Shown here: positions 28,312 to 37,925 of the stretch, piece after piece
How the letters are laid out: each line of letters begins with the position of its first letter
How positions within the stretch are numbered: the first letter of the stretch is position 1
Source: Saccharobesus litoralis
GTDB lineage: Bacteria > Pseudomonadota > Gammaproteobacteria > Enterobacterales > Alteromonadaceae
Direction: 5' to 3'
Length of the DNA: 64,000 nt
Assembly: GCF_003063625.1 (NCBI RefSeq)
Contig: NZ_CP026604.1
Location: forward strand, 930,001 to 994,000
Translations under genes and position numbers: made by a program
Notes under the pieces: model-generated
What the model was told of the DNA's origin: nothing
The model's database searches: none
What the model saw: the letters and a program-made list of their open reading frames with translations, nothing else

Positions 28312-28339
28312 TTGATATAAAACCAATCATAAATATACA
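28312..28339 (+). promoter_or_regulatory. Candidate sigma-70 promoter of the ulvan lyase gene
   Basis: TTGATA (28312-28317) and TATACA (28334-28339) are separated by 16 nt in a very AT-rich leader, 99 bp before the ATG. It is a prediction from hexamer match only. Confidence 0.35.
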
Positions 28340-28437
28340 TTAATAATCATATTAATTCACATAAAATCAAACTATAATCATTTAACCAACATGAAAATTA
28401 ACAAAATTTCCACGAGTGACAGTAAGAGGCCAACTCA

Positions 28438-30144
28438 ATGCAAGACTCAACTCAACAGTCCTTTTTTAAAAGCCAGCGCCTAAACCGCGTTCTACTTGCC
28501 AGCGTATTGGGCGCAGCAGGTTTACTAACAGTGGCGTGTTCATCAACAAGTGTGACTGACCAAGATAACCAACAAGGTTTCATGGAAAAAAGAGCGGCAT
28601 TGATCGCCAAATATTCAGCGAAAGACGGCACTTTCGCAGCCCTACAAGCCCAAGCCGATCCTAAACAACTAGAAAGCCGTGAATATTGGCGCTGGCGAAT
28701 TGACCAATACATGTACGGCCAATACCCAGAGTACCAAGCGCTTTACGATACCTATACGCAAGGCAAAAGTTTTCAGCAAATATATGATTTACCAGCGGAA
28801 AATTTAGGGCCGAAAAAGCCATTGCCTAGCCAATTACCTAAATTACCAAGCGGCTATTTCAGTGACAATTTGCAAGGTAACCCGCATACCGGCGAGTACA
28901 ATTTAGTGGGCGATAAAGTTTATATTACTTATCAAGGACACCTCACCGACCCTTACATTGCGAGCTTTGATCTTAAAACTCAACAATGGCAAGGCCCTTA
29001 TAAAGCGGCTGAAAGCACCCTATCCAAGGGCGAACGAAAAATAGACAGTCATGGCCGTCCGCTTATTGAGCAAGACGCATTAGGTCACTTTCATATTATT
29101 TACGGTGGACACGGCGGTGAGCGTGAAGACGGTTTAAACCCTTACTCTATTGATACACCACATGCAGGTGGGCGCATGCTGCACGTTATGTCGGCCAAGC
29201 CAAATGACATTAGCCAATTTGTGCCGGTTAATGACATAACTCCTTTTGCCTCTTATACCGCAAGTGAAAAAATGGACAATGGTGATATCTACTTTTTTAC
29301 TCGCGCCGGTACTCATAAGTCACCGTGGATTTATTACAAAATGAAAAATGGCCAACAGCGCTTTGAGCCGCCTGTTACGATTACTTGGCCAACACCACAA
29401 AAACAAGATCCTATTCATGTTGATACGTTTTACATTAAGCCGCGTAAAGTATCTGCCACAGATATTGTCATCAGTTCGTTATGGCATACCTGTAATTTTA
29501 ACGAGATCCACGATAAAACCACGTATGGGCGCATTAACACCTATTACATGCGCTTAGACACCACGACAGACACCTTTTACAACGCGCAAAATGAACCGCT
29601 TACCTTGCCTATTACCTTAGCCAGCGCGAATAAAAAAACCTTAGCGTTTGACTCTACTCAGCGTGAAGAAACCCCGTTTTCAACCATGCCGCTGATCCTT
29701 GACGATAAAAAACCTGCGGTGGCTTATCAAGCGCGCGCTAAAAACCTTCGTGAATGGCGCATGACTAAATTTGATAACGGTCAATGGCAACACAGCTTAC
29801 CTATGCCAGGCACCACAAACCGCGTGGTAGTTGACAGCGGTAACCAGCCAATTAAAAACATTATCACATTTGAAGAAGTGAATGGCCAAACTCAAAACAC
29901 GGCATTAGTGCTTTACAAAGATAAAAAAGGCCAAGCGATTTTTGCGACAGCGACTAAACAACAAGGCAAGCAAAACACATGGCGTATTAAGCAGCAACAT
30001 GCCGCCGTCGCCAAAGCGAGAATGGAATTACAAGCGGTGAAAAACAAACAAGGCGAAATCGTAGCCGCGATTTTAAATATTCGTAAAGGTGGCGCTCAAC
30101 GTTTGTATTTATGGCAAAACGGCCAATTTAAAACACCGCTTTAA
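28438..30144 (+). CDS. Ulvan lyase-like lipoprotein, PL24/PL25-type seven-bladed beta-propeller (BNR_4)
   Basis: The 568-residue protein has a lipoprotein signal (lipobox 'LLTVAC' near residue 34) preceded by an unusually long polar n-region. ATG follows AAGAGG. A helical segment (about 45-125) leads into a propeller starting 'PSGYFSDNLQGNPHTGEYNLVGDKVYITYQG'. Conserved His/Tyr/Arg-rich motifs include 'KIDSHGRPLIEQDALGHFHIIYGGHGGE', 'YFFTRAGTHKSPWIYYKM', 'VDTFYIKP' and 'SSLWHTCNFNEIHD'. These match what I know of ulvan lyases such as the Alteromonas PL24 enzyme, which cleave the rhamnose-3-sulfate to glucuronate/iduronate bond by beta-elimination. It is therefore the key enzyme for calling the locus ulvan. 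The exact PL family (24 versus 25) is unverified. Confidence 0.83.
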   Translation: MQDSTQQSFFKSQRLNRVLLASVLGAAGLLTVACSSTSVTDQDNQQGFMEKRAALIAKYSAKDGTFAALQAQADPKQLESREYWRWRIDQYMYGQYPEYQALYDTYTQGKSFQQIYDLPAENLGPKKPLPSQLPKLPSGYFSDNLQGNPHTGEYNLVGDKVYITYQGHLTDPYIASFDLKTQQWQGPYKAAESTLSKGERKIDSHGRPLIEQDALGHFHIIYGGHGGEREDGLNPYSIDTPHAGGRMLHVMSAKPNDISQFVPVNDITPFASYTASEKMDNGDIYFFTRAGTHKSPWIYYKMKNGQQRFEPPVTITWPTPQKQDPIHVDTFYIKPRKVSATDIVISSLWHTCNFNEIHDKTTYGRINTYYMRLDTTTDTFYNAQNEPLTLPITLASANKKTLAFDSTQREETPFSTMPLILDDKKPAVAYQARAKNLREWRMTKFDNGQWQHSLPMPGTTNRVVVDSGNQPIKNIITFEEVNGQTQNTALVLYKDKKGQAIFATATKQQGKQNTWRIKQQHAAVAKARMELQAVKNKQGEIVAAILNIRKGGAQRLYLWQNGQFKTPL

Positions 30145-30565
30145 CTAAACCACGACAAGCTGTTTATTGAGCGGTTTAATTTATCACCATAGTCCAATTG
30201 ATAGGGTCGTTTTTACATCGGCAAACCTTGTGTTAGCCGAAATGAATTCGGCCCACAATGGCTTTAGTTCCTTGTTGCAAATATAGAATATTTCAAGCCG
30301 CGAACTTCTGACCGTTTATAAATTATAGTCAAAACGATCAGGTTTTAGGGGCAGGTTTCTGCTATTTCGATCGACAACGGCCTATTGGGTTATACAGGCA
30401 TTATTATTAAAAGATTAAAGCCGCAGGCTGAAGGGGCGATATTTATGCATATAGCCAAGCGGAATCGTCTTGTCATCTGCGGTGTTTCAAGATACAAATG
30501 GTATCTGAAATATTTGCCAGATTAGCTTAATCGCTAAACCGATTTAATTAAACCTTTAGGTAGTT
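30145..30565. repeat. Intergenic region with truncated MITE-like copy E
   Basis: At 30324-30360 the left end of the MITE-like element (TATAGTCAAAACGATCAGG...GCAGGTTTCT) is present and then breaks off into unrelated sequence. I see no gene; a short unfilled AT-rich leader precedes the next ATG. Confidence 0.6.
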
Positions 30566-31249
30566 ATGCAAAAACAGAACAACCCACTCTTAGAGTTAAT
30601 TTTTAATATTGTTGTCCCTTCCGTAATCTTAATGAAGTTCAGTGGTGAGGATGCATTAGGTCCAGTTAATGGCTTAATTGTCGCGTTAGCCTTTCCTTTG
30701 ATTTACGGTGTTTTTGAACTAATCAAATACAAAAAATACAATTTCTTCTCTATCTTAGGTTTTGTCAGTGTATTAATGACAGGTGGTATTGGTTTACTGG
30801 AATTAGATAATCAGTGGCTCGCGGTGAAAGAAGCATTAGTGCCTGGCTTGATCGGCCTTGTTGTGTGGATATCAGGGTTATTAGGTAAACCATTAGTCTC
30901 CAAGTTATTAATCAATGACACGGTAATGAAGACTGACATGGTTTATGAGCAGCTAAAACATAATAACTCTGAGCAGGCCTTTACTCATTCTTTAGCTCGT
31001 GCCAACTACTTCTTCGCTGGGACCTTTGCCTTCTCTGCTGTGGTTAATTACTTTTTAGCCACTTATATCGTTACCAGCCCATCAGGTACCCCAGAATTTA
31101 ATGAAGAGTTAGGCCAACTGACCATTTGGAGTTATCCAATGATAGTTATCCCGTCAATGCTTATGATGTTTGCCATTATGTATTTTATTTGGAAAAGCAT
31201 TAACAAGCATACTCAGCTATCGTTTGAGCAGGTGTTTAATACACAATAG
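30566..31249 (+). CDS. VC0807-like integral membrane protein
   Basis: The 227-residue inner-membrane protein has about six hydrophobic segments. The patterns 'NIVVPSVILMKFS', 'VALAFPLIYGVFELIKYKKYNFFSILGFVSVLMTGGIGLLELD' and 'WLAVKEALVPGLIGLVV' are those of the VC0807 family (related to intracellular-septation-type proteins). Function is unknown. It is transcribed alone and is probably housekeeping rather than part of glycan use. Confidence 0.75.
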   Translation: MQKQNNPLLELIFNIVVPSVILMKFSGEDALGPVNGLIVALAFPLIYGVFELIKYKKYNFFSILGFVSVLMTGGIGLLELDNQWLAVKEALVPGLIGLVVWISGLLGKPLVSKLLINDTVMKTDMVYEQLKHNNSEQAFTHSLARANYFFAGTFAFSAVVNYFLATYIVTSPSGTPEFNEELGQLTIWSYPMIVIPSMLMMFAIMYFIWKSINKHTQLSFEQVFNTQ

Positions 31250-31278
31250 TTCTGGTTTAATATTCTTTTTTCATGTCA

Positions 31279-31303
31279 AATCGCCCACTTTCTGTGGGCG
31301 ATT
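31279..31303 (+). terminator. Rho-independent terminator after the VC0807-like gene
   Basis: A perfect 10-bp stem AATCGCCCAC / GTGGGCGATT with a 5-nt loop is followed by ACGTTTT. Confidence 0.85.
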
Positions 31304-31422
31304 ACGTTTTAAAACCTGTTAGTTTTATCTCTCCAACGCTCACGCAGTGTAACGTTTTTTGCAAATGCTTAATCTAAAGAGAAATACTGCTCACCCGTGT
31401 ATTACTTAAAAATACAAAAATA

Positions 31423-32430
31423 TTAGCCTTGGCAATGCCAACGATTTAGCGGACTGTTTGGCTCGACGGATTGCCCGCAAATACGTAACTCGGCGTGCAT
31501 ATTCCAGCGTTTACGTAAAGTCTTAACTTGAATATTGGACTGTTCAAACATGATGTTCGCCGTGCCAATAAAAGAACTTGGCGAGTGCTGTTTTTTAGGC
31601 GCTTCATTCCAAAAATTAAGCAATACTGAATTAGGCGCATTAATCGTCACATTGTTAAACGTAAGTTGCTTATCATATTGGCCCTTACGGGCATCTATAA
31701 TCGCGTTGCCGGTTGTCGTGCGTCCGCCATCACCGAATATAGTAACATTGCGAAAAGTCCCTTTAGCACCATTACCATAATTGCCCCAGCCTAGTTGAAT
31801 AGGCACAGTATTGGTAATTAATTTAACTTGCGTATTTTCTACGGTTAAATCGTTATAAATTTTAAAAATATCATCGCCCGTTGCAAAGTAACTATTACGC
31901 ACAATACTGCCACTCGCAGCAGACACACCGTCGCTGTTGTTATGATGTCCGCCCCGTGCATCTATCGCCCGTACCCCATCGATAATCATCACAGCGCCAT
32001 CCCGACCCGTGAAATGAAAACCAAATGGATCGAGCGAGGTCAAATTATTAATGTTAATTACAATTTTTCCCTTGCCTAATACGGCCGATTTACACAAACC
32101 ACAACCGTTATTAAGCTTATTGTATCGTTTAATTGGAGTACCATAGATAACCGAAGTTTTAGCATTTTCCCCAGTAATGGTTAATGAGTGTAATACATTA
32201 AAACGCCCTGTAACCCTTACGTTTTGTGCAATGATAATTCGCTTAACTTGCTTAGCCACTGTCCAGCCAAGATGACTGTCGGCCAAAAAGCCATCACTGG
32301 TAAAGGTTAATTGCTGCGCTTGCGGATCCCACTCGTATTGACCTGTGTAGGGAACCGACAAAGAACGAGTCGAAATAGAATGACAACCAACAACAACTAA
32401 ACATAAAACACTAATAATCAGCGTACGCAT
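31423..32430 (-). CDS. Parallel beta-helix lipoprotein, GH49/GH28-like (paralogue of 1158-2147)
   Basis: The 335-residue protein has a lipoprotein signal (lipobox 'VVGC', Cys16). The beta-helix shows 'VININNLTSLDPFGFHFTGRDG', then 'HHNNSDGVSAASGSIVRNSYFATGDDIFKIYNDLTVENTQV' and 'PIQLGWGNYG'. The spacing of D-G, R-N-S, D-D-x-x-K-x-Y-N-D-L and G-W-G is the same as in the 1158-2147 protein, so the two are clear paralogues with different export routes (soluble versus lipid-anchored). Two CxxC-like Cys near residue 112 and 115 and two near the C-terminus may form disulfides. It is an enzyme candidate without assigned substrate. Confidence 0.62.
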   Translation of the reverse strand: MRTLIISVLCLVVVGCHSISTRSLSVPYTGQYEWDPQAQQLTFTSDGFLADSHLGWTVAKQVKRIIIAQNVRVTGRFNVLHSLTITGENAKTSVIYGTPIKRYNKLNNGCGLCKSAVLGKGKIVININNLTSLDPFGFHFTGRDGAVMIIDGVRAIDARGGHHNNSDGVSAASGSIVRNSYFATGDDIFKIYNDLTVENTQVKLITNTVPIQLGWGNYGNGAKGTFRNVTIFGDGGRTTTGNAIIDARKGQYDKQLTFNNVTINAPNSVLLNFWNEAPKKQHSPSSFIGTANIMFEQSNIQVKTLRKRWNMHAELRICGQSVEPNSPLNRWHCQG

Positions 32431-32550
32431 GCTTTATCTCTTTTGACATGTAAAAATTAACCGTTAATTACCCACACTAATTTCCCACATTGCCTAATTT
32501 GACGGCTACCTTAAATCAGTTAGCAATGACTTACTCATCAATAAAGAAGT

Positions 32551-33753
32551 TTATCGCAGCGAAAAACGATATATTGTCGCTGTTTGATAAACCTCACCCG
32601 GCGCGAGGATCGTATTAGGAAAGTGTGGTTGATTGGGTGAATCAGGGTAATGCTGTGGTTCTAATGCGATCCCATATCTATGCTCAACCGGTTTACCGCC
32701 TTTACCAATAACTGAACCATCCATAAAGTTACCCGCATAAAACTGTAATGCTGGCTCTTGGGTTTCTATTGACATATGACGCCCACTCACAGGATCATAC
32801 AAAGACGCTTGCACCTTCATAGAACCGTCGTAATCACTAAACAGCCAATTATGATCATACCCGCCAAATACGCTATCAACCCCACCGCCCATTTTTAATT
32901 GCTGATCATGTGTCCGAATTTTCTCGCCAATTTTCATCGGTTGACGAAAATCAAATGGTGTTCCTGCTACAGGTACTAACGCCCCTGTAGGGATCAGTAG
33001 ATGGTCAACTGGTGTGATTTGTTCGGCGATTATTTGCAGCTTTTGCCCTTCAACATCACGTTGCATGTTACCGGATAAATTAAAATAGGTATGTGACGTT
33101 AAATTCACCGGTGTTTTTTTGTCTGTCGTGGCTTGGTAGGAAATTTTAAAACCGTTATTTTGATCTAAACTAAAGGTAACTTTAATCGCTAAATTACCGG
33201 GATACCCTTCCTCACCGTCAATTGATAAGTAGTTAATTTCTACTTTATTATCAACAATTTGACCTTGCCACAAGCGCTTATGCAATCCTTTTAAACCACC
33301 GTGTAATTGGTTGATATTATTATTGGGGCCGCCATTATTCGTCGTTAACTGATAAGTGACACCATCAATCTCAAACTGCCCTTTAGCAATACGATTTCCA
33401 AAACGTCCCACTATAGGTCCTGAATAACAACAATCGTTGTAATACTCTTGCCAAGTATCATAACCGAGTATGACATCTTCAAATTTACCATGGCGGTCTG
33501 GCACCAAAATAGATTGCACATAACCACCCCAGTTTGACACTTTTACTGTCATACCTTGTGCGTTTTTTAAGGTATATAAATAAACGGCTTGGCCATCGAC
33601 TTCACCCCATTTTTGCTGGCTGACAGTTATAGGTGGCACTTTTTCATGTGCTTTTTCATGCGGCACTCTTGCATGATTAAAAAGCTGGCACCCGCTCAAA
33701 GCCAACCCCAGCGCTATTATCCAAACTGTTTTTTTCCAAGTTGTTGTAAACAT
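32551..33753 (-). CDS. galM: Aldose 1-epimerase (lipoprotein form)
   Basis: The 400-residue protein carries a lipoprotein signal (lipobox 'ALSGC'), which is uncommon but known for galactose mutarotases in polysaccharide loci. It has the full GalM pattern: 'VKVSNWGGYVQSILVPDRHGKFEDVILGYD', 'VGRFGNRIAKGQF', 'NQLHGGLKGLHKRLW', catalytic His in 'NLTSHTYFNLSG' and Glu in 'GIALEPQHYPDSPNQP'. It equilibrates sugar anomers in the periplasm after hydrolysis. Between it and the next gene (33754-34032) are short GTAG-rich hairpins but no gene. It may share a transcript with the haem-binding protein upstream. Confidence 0.9.
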   Translation of the reverse strand: MFTTTWKKTVWIIALGLALSGCQLFNHARVPHEKAHEKVPPITVSQQKWGEVDGQAVYLYTLKNAQGMTVKVSNWGGYVQSILVPDRHGKFEDVILGYDTWQEYYNDCCYSGPIVGRFGNRIAKGQFEIDGVTYQLTTNNGGPNNNINQLHGGLKGLHKRLWQGQIVDNKVEINYLSIDGEEGYPGNLAIKVTFSLDQNNGFKISYQATTDKKTPVNLTSHTYFNLSGNMQRDVEGQKLQIIAEQITPVDHLLIPTGALVPVAGTPFDFRQPMKIGEKIRTHDQQLKMGGGVDSVFGGYDHNWLFSDYDGSMKVQASLYDPVSGRHMSIETQEPALQFYAGNFMDGSVIGKGGKPVEHRYGIALEPQHYPDSPNQPHFPNTILAPGEVYQTATIYRFSLR

Positions 33754-34032
33754 CTTTAACCCAATACCGTTTTATGTGTGTGTTTTTATTTGCTGTAGGT
33801 CAGGCTGGTGTGCCTGAAGGGGTGAACTAATTAAAAAACAAGCACGGTTACAAACGCTTAACAGTACTCTTAGCAGCACCCCCTACACCCGTAGGTTGAA
33901 AAATATTTCGACAATAGCAATAGGGTGACTAGAACTTGACTACGTGCTGCGCCACTGCCTTATATCTTCAACCCTTGTAGAGGCACAGGGTTTTATGCCA
34001 AATAAACCCTAACTATCTGGTTTCCTATGCGG

Positions 34033-36696
34033 TTAAGCCTCGCTACCAAACAATTGCAGTTCGTTCATCTTCCAATCCACGTCGGAACTGCCATGTGTTA
34101 ACGTAATACGAATAAACTTAGTCTTGTAGCCTAGCGTCTCACTGGTCAACATAAAGCCGCTCTTAATACTGGTATCAACCAATTGCCAATTTTCACCATC
34201 CATCGAAAACTCCAATTGATAACCGCGTGGAAATTGCTTCTTAGAATATTGGTTATTAAGCAACACTTGGCTTATGTAATATGGCTTTTCTAGCTCGACT
34301 TGCAACCACATGCCTGCTTGTTGTTTAACACGAGTCATCCAACGGCCACCACCCGCTTTACCATCGTTAATCTTATTTAACCACTCTTGGCCATGACTAG
34401 CGGTTACCTTCCACCCCGATTTATCCGTAATTTCATTCGCAAACAAAGCGTTAAGCTCAGCTTGCGTCCAAGGTGCATGTCTACCTTTGGTTAACGCTTT
34501 AACTTGTTTAATTTGCTCAGCGCTTACACTATTCGCTTCGTTGCCATAATTGTTACGTAAGTAGTTGAGGACATCAGCCACCCATTGGTCATCATTACTA
34601 GCCAAAGGCGCCATCACACCACCACCATAATTAACCCCGTCAATCGGTCCCGTTAAACCTTGTGCCATGATGCGGCCCAAAATAGCCAAATTACCGGCAA
34701 TACGCTTGTTGTTATGGAATGATGGTGCCAACAACCCTTCGCCCATCGGAGTGCCTTTTGCATCGGCTCCATGACAGGTATAACAAAGCGATTTATAGTT
34801 TTTCTCGCCACGAGCAACTGATTCAGCTAGCTTTGCGTCACCTGCCGCTAACTTAGCCATTTTCGCTTTTTGTTCGAGTAAAAAGTGCATACTGTATTCA
34901 ACAGCCGCTAAACTTTTACTATTCGCAAATCGCTGTTTAGCCGCGTCTAATAGCTTAAGGCGCTTGTTCTGTTCAATGGCAACATAAAAAGCCGATAAAA
35001 TAATTTGCTGACTGGTTTCAAGATCGGCGCTTTTCAGTAAGTGACTCCATAAATCGACCATGCCGCCATCATTTTCTGCTGTCACCAATTGCTCAGAAAT
35101 ACGCACCGCTGCCGTTCTTACATTGGTATCTGGATCAGAAAACTTACTAATTAACAATCGCTTATCAACAACGCCTAATCCTTCTAATGTCCATAAAGCA
35201 TGCAGGCGAGCGTATTGAGAAGTATGTGACTCGGCCATTTTCTTAAGCTTGCTGATAACAGACTTCTCTTGACCTATTACCAATAATTTTTGCGCAGTAA
35301 TCCGCCACCAAAAATTAGGGTGCGCAAGGTGTTCAACTAATTGAGAAGGGGTTTCTTGATACATACGTGGTTGAGGGCCGAGTTCAACTCCAGGTCGAGT
35401 TACACGATAAATTCGACCTCGACCAATCACTTTATCAAATCCATATTTTTCAATAACCCCGCGTAAATAAGACCCTTCTTTAGTCCAGTTCCCTTCTTGA
35501 ATAATGCCGCGATACATATCTGCAATCATTAACGTGCCGTCTGGCGCAGTGTCGCTCCACACAGGTCTAAAATTGGGGTCGCGGGTTGCGATAAATTCTT
35601 TTTGCGCGTTTTGATAAGGATGAGATAAAACAGAATAACCGTCTGTGCGAGTTATATCGGCGCGGCGAACTAGGTTACCAACGGGTTCCGGTGCAATGTA
35701 GTTACCATATAATTCAGGTAACTTATCACCTAAATAAACACTTTGCCCACCTACCGCGGTAAAATGATTTAGCGTATTGTCGTCGCGTACACGGCGTAAG
35801 CCACCTTGCACATCAGGTGTGGTTGATAATGGAAAAACCTCTCTAAACCCCTTGGCTTGCTCACCGTTTAATGAAACTTTGCCATATACACTCGGGAACT
35901 GAAAAGTAAATGCAGGGTTTTCACCACCAGCAGATGAATAATACAAACGTCCTGCGGCATCTTGCCCTAACCCCCATTGACCACCGCCATAAGCAATATT
36001 CTGTGTTTCAATACTTCCATTGCGATAGCGATAGCGCTTATCTGTGTAGGTGACATACATCCAATTGTCGATACCGTAGATTAAACCGCTAGGTTGATGT
36101 TCCAAGTTACCACCACGGCGTCCTCCTTTGTACAAAGTGGAACGTTTATCCGCCTTACCATCGCCGTTGGTATCTTCCAATAGCAATAAATCAAAGGTGT
36201 TAGTTTCGCGCACTAAAATACGACCATCGTCTAACGTTTGGATCATCCGCGGTAAAAGTAAACCATCAGCAAACACAGACATTTTATCCATCACTCCATC
36301 ATTGTCTGTGTCTTCTAAACGTTTAATACGGCTAGCAGGCTGCATTTGTCCCGTGCCATCAGCGTCCAACATATAAGTCAGCATTTCAGCGACATACATG
36401 CGGCCATTACCATCAAATGTAAATAAAACGGGCTCTTCAACCAGAGGCTCCGCCGCAACCAGCTCCATTTTATAACCGTCCTGCAACTCCATACTCGCTA
36501 ATGCAAGCTCTGCGGGTAAGGGTAAAACCTTACCTTGATCATTCAGATGCTGAATTTGCTCTGGTTGAATTTTCTTAACTTGAACTAAGGACTGACTACT
36601 TTGGCTAGCATTGGGCTCTGAACTACAGCTCGACAAAAAAGCTAAGCTGGTCAAACTGCATAAGGCAGCACAGATGGGAGAAAGCAAATGACGCAT
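34033..36696 (-). CDS. PVC-type haem-binding dehydrogenase lipoprotein with F5/8 C domain
   Basis: A start at 36696 (MRHLLSPIC) is chosen because GGAG lies 9 nt upstream and it gives a lipoprotein signal (lipobox 'FLSSC'). The 887-residue protein combines four parts. First is a glucose/sorbosone-dehydrogenase-like beta-propeller (about 60-430, 'GNGRMYVAEMLTYM', 'EDTDNDGVMDK'). HEAT-like helices follow (about 460-600), then a cytochrome c domain with CxxCH 'CYTCHG' at about 636-641 and distal Met candidates in 'GGVMAPLAS'. Last is a C-terminal discoidin-type domain (about 770-887). This order is common in Planctomycetes/Verrucomicrobia and Bacteroidetes and less expected in a gammaproteobacterium. 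Oxidation of a sugar coupled to c-type haem is inferred from the domains. It starts 31 bp after the solute-binding-like gene. Confidence 0.85.
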   Translation of the reverse strand: MRHLLSPICAALCSLTSLAFLSSCSSEPNASQSSQSLVQVKKIQPEQIQHLNDQGKVLPLPAELALASMELQDGYKMELVAAEPLVEEPVLFTFDGNGRMYVAEMLTYMLDADGTGQMQPASRIKRLEDTDNDGVMDKMSVFADGLLLPRMIQTLDDGRILVRETNTFDLLLLEDTNGDGKADKRSTLYKGGRRGGNLEHQPSGLIYGIDNWMYVTYTDKRYRYRNGSIETQNIAYGGGQWGLGQDAAGRLYYSSAGGENPAFTFQFPSVYGKVSLNGEQAKGFREVFPLSTTPDVQGGLRRVRDDNTLNHFTAVGGQSVYLGDKLPELYGNYIAPEPVGNLVRRADITRTDGYSVLSHPYQNAQKEFIATRDPNFRPVWSDTAPDGTLMIADMYRGIIQEGNWTKEGSYLRGVIEKYGFDKVIGRGRIYRVTRPGVELGPQPRMYQETPSQLVEHLAHPNFWWRITAQKLLVIGQEKSVISKLKKMAESHTSQYARLHALWTLEGLGVVDKRLLISKFSDPDTNVRTAAVRISEQLVTAENDGGMVDLWSHLLKSADLETSQQIILSAFYVAIEQNKRLKLLDAAKQRFANSKSLAAVEYSMHFLLEQKAKMAKLAAGDAKLAESVARGEKNYKSLCYTCHGADAKGTPMGEGLLAPSFHNNKRIAGNLAILGRIMAQGLTGPIDGVNYGGGVMAPLASNDDQWVADVLNYLRNNYGNEANSVSAEQIKQVKALTKGRHAPWTQAELNALFANEITDKSGWKVTASHGQEWLNKINDGKAGGGRWMTRVKQQAGMWLQVELEKPYYISQVLLNNQYSKKQFPRGYQLEFSMDGENWQLVDTSIKSGFMLTSETLGYKTKFIRITLTHGSSDVDWKMNELQLFGSEA

Positions 36697-36727
36697 GAAA
36701 TAAGCTCCGAGAAAATAGATAAAGGGG

Positions 36728-37591
36728 TTAAACCTTGATTTTATTAATATCCAGCCACAACTCCGGTCGCTGTAAAGGCGTTTCAGCACTTAAATGCGGA
36801 TTGTCAATTTTGAATACGCGGCGATCTTTTACATGAGCTTTTTTCAAAACGTCGCGTACTAACGGATGACTAAAAAAGAAATCATCAAAGCTGCCATCGG
36901 CAATAGTACGTTCAAGCTGCACACGTATATCCGTGGCTAACTCTGTATTGTTTTTACCAACAAACAAATACAGCGGCAGTGGATATACCAACATAAGATC
37001 AGGCTCGACCACTAAATTTAAGTCCTGACGTGAGGCAACCTCTGAAAACGGTTCGTGCACCGCCCGCGGGAAGTAATCAAAGCGACCGCCTTCTAGCATA
37101 TAAAATAAATTAGGATATTTATTAGTCACTACCGTTGGAATACCAGCACTGCGTAATACTTGTGTGTCTGTCCACAATTTACCTTGTCCAGCTTTTAAAT
37201 CTTGTAAACTGGCAAAATCGTTAACCTTGGAAAATTTATCTTGCTCACCATCGCGAATAATAAAAATTCGATGACCTAACAAACCTTTTAAAATGGGAAT
37301 ACGCACTGGTTGTAAACGCTGTTCAATGTCTTTGCCAGCAGCAAAGGCCGCAACCGATAATCCTCCATTTTGCAATTCGGCTTCTTGACGTGATTCAAGC
37401 ATTTTATGGGCTGCCACCTGCAAATCATATTTAGTGGAGTCTTTAAATAAAAACTGAATAAGGTCAACTTGATATTGGTCTTTAGGTTCGGCAACGTTTA
37501 AATATATCAAAGCTTGTTTAGCAAAAACCGTTGTACATAACAAACTCATACCAATAACGCTTAGCCATTTAAAAAGTTGGTACATTCTCAA
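36728..37591 (-). CDS. Periplasmic solute-binding-like protein (SBP family 3-like)
   Basis: The 287-residue protein has a signal peptide (cleavage after 'TVFA', about residue 24). The two-lobe pattern resembles family 3 substrate-binding proteins ('GLLGHRIFIIRDGEQDKFSKVNDFASLQDLKAGQGKLWTD' and 'EGGRFDYFPRAVHEPFSEVASR'). No ABC permease or ATPase is nearby, so it may be a sensor-like or orphan binding protein rather than a transporter part. It is the first gene of a likely two-gene unit with the haem-binding dehydrogenase. A perfect 14-bp palindrome lies 20 bp upstream of its start. Confidence 0.65.
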   Translation of the reverse strand: MRMYQLFKWLSVIGMSLLCTTVFAKQALIYLNVAEPKDQYQVDLIQFLFKDSTKYDLQVAAHKMLESRQEAELQNGGLSVAAFAAGKDIEQRLQPVRIPILKGLLGHRIFIIRDGEQDKFSKVNDFASLQDLKAGQGKLWTDTQVLRSAGIPTVVTNKYPNLFYMLEGGRFDYFPRAVHEPFSEVASRQDLNLVVEPDLMLVYPLPLYLFVGKNNTELATDIRVQLERTIADGSFDDFFFSHPLVRDVLKKAHVKDRRVFKIDNPHLSAETPLQRPELWLDINKIKV

Positions 37592-37610
37592 ACCCCATCA
37601 AATTAGTATT

Positions 37611-37624
37611 ATATTATAATATAC
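37611..37624. promoter_or_regulatory. Palindrome TATATTATAATATA upstream of the solute-binding-like gene
   Basis: A perfect 14-bp self-complementary sequence sits 20-33 bp before the minus-strand start, overlapping the expected promoter. It could be an operator or only AT-rich -10 sequence. Confidence 0.3.
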
Positions 37625-37741
37625 GTTTTAACAAACTTAGCAAGTTGAATGTAAAAAAATAGTTAACAACGACTTTCATCTAACTTTTTTGTTTTTGATT
37701 GAGTATTTATACCAATGCCATTGAGTTAACAATTTCTGGTA

Positions 37742-37925
37742 GGTTTACCGTGGTCTGTTCCAGACGCCCACGGCATTTCCTACATCCTGTAGAAGGTTGA
37801 GCTGAAGAATGAAGCCCAACAAAACCGTGGCTTGTGTTGGGCTTCGCAAGCTCTAGGTTTTTTTGTTCCAGACAAATCCCAGCTACTTATATCCATATAA
37901 GCAAGCGCCAACCTACGTTGGCTTA
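37742..37925. repeat. Cluster of intergenic repeats
   Basis: Three families occur in succession. First is an inverted copy of the CTACAGGATGTAGG unit (37742-37790). Next is a GAAGCCCAAC / GTTGGGCTTC inverted repeat (37797-37850) that recurs at about 53728-53800. Last is a GTTCCAGACAAATCC module with CTTATATCCATATAAG hairpin (37860-37910). The remaining bases to 38292 hold nothing I can identify. Confidence 0.65.
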
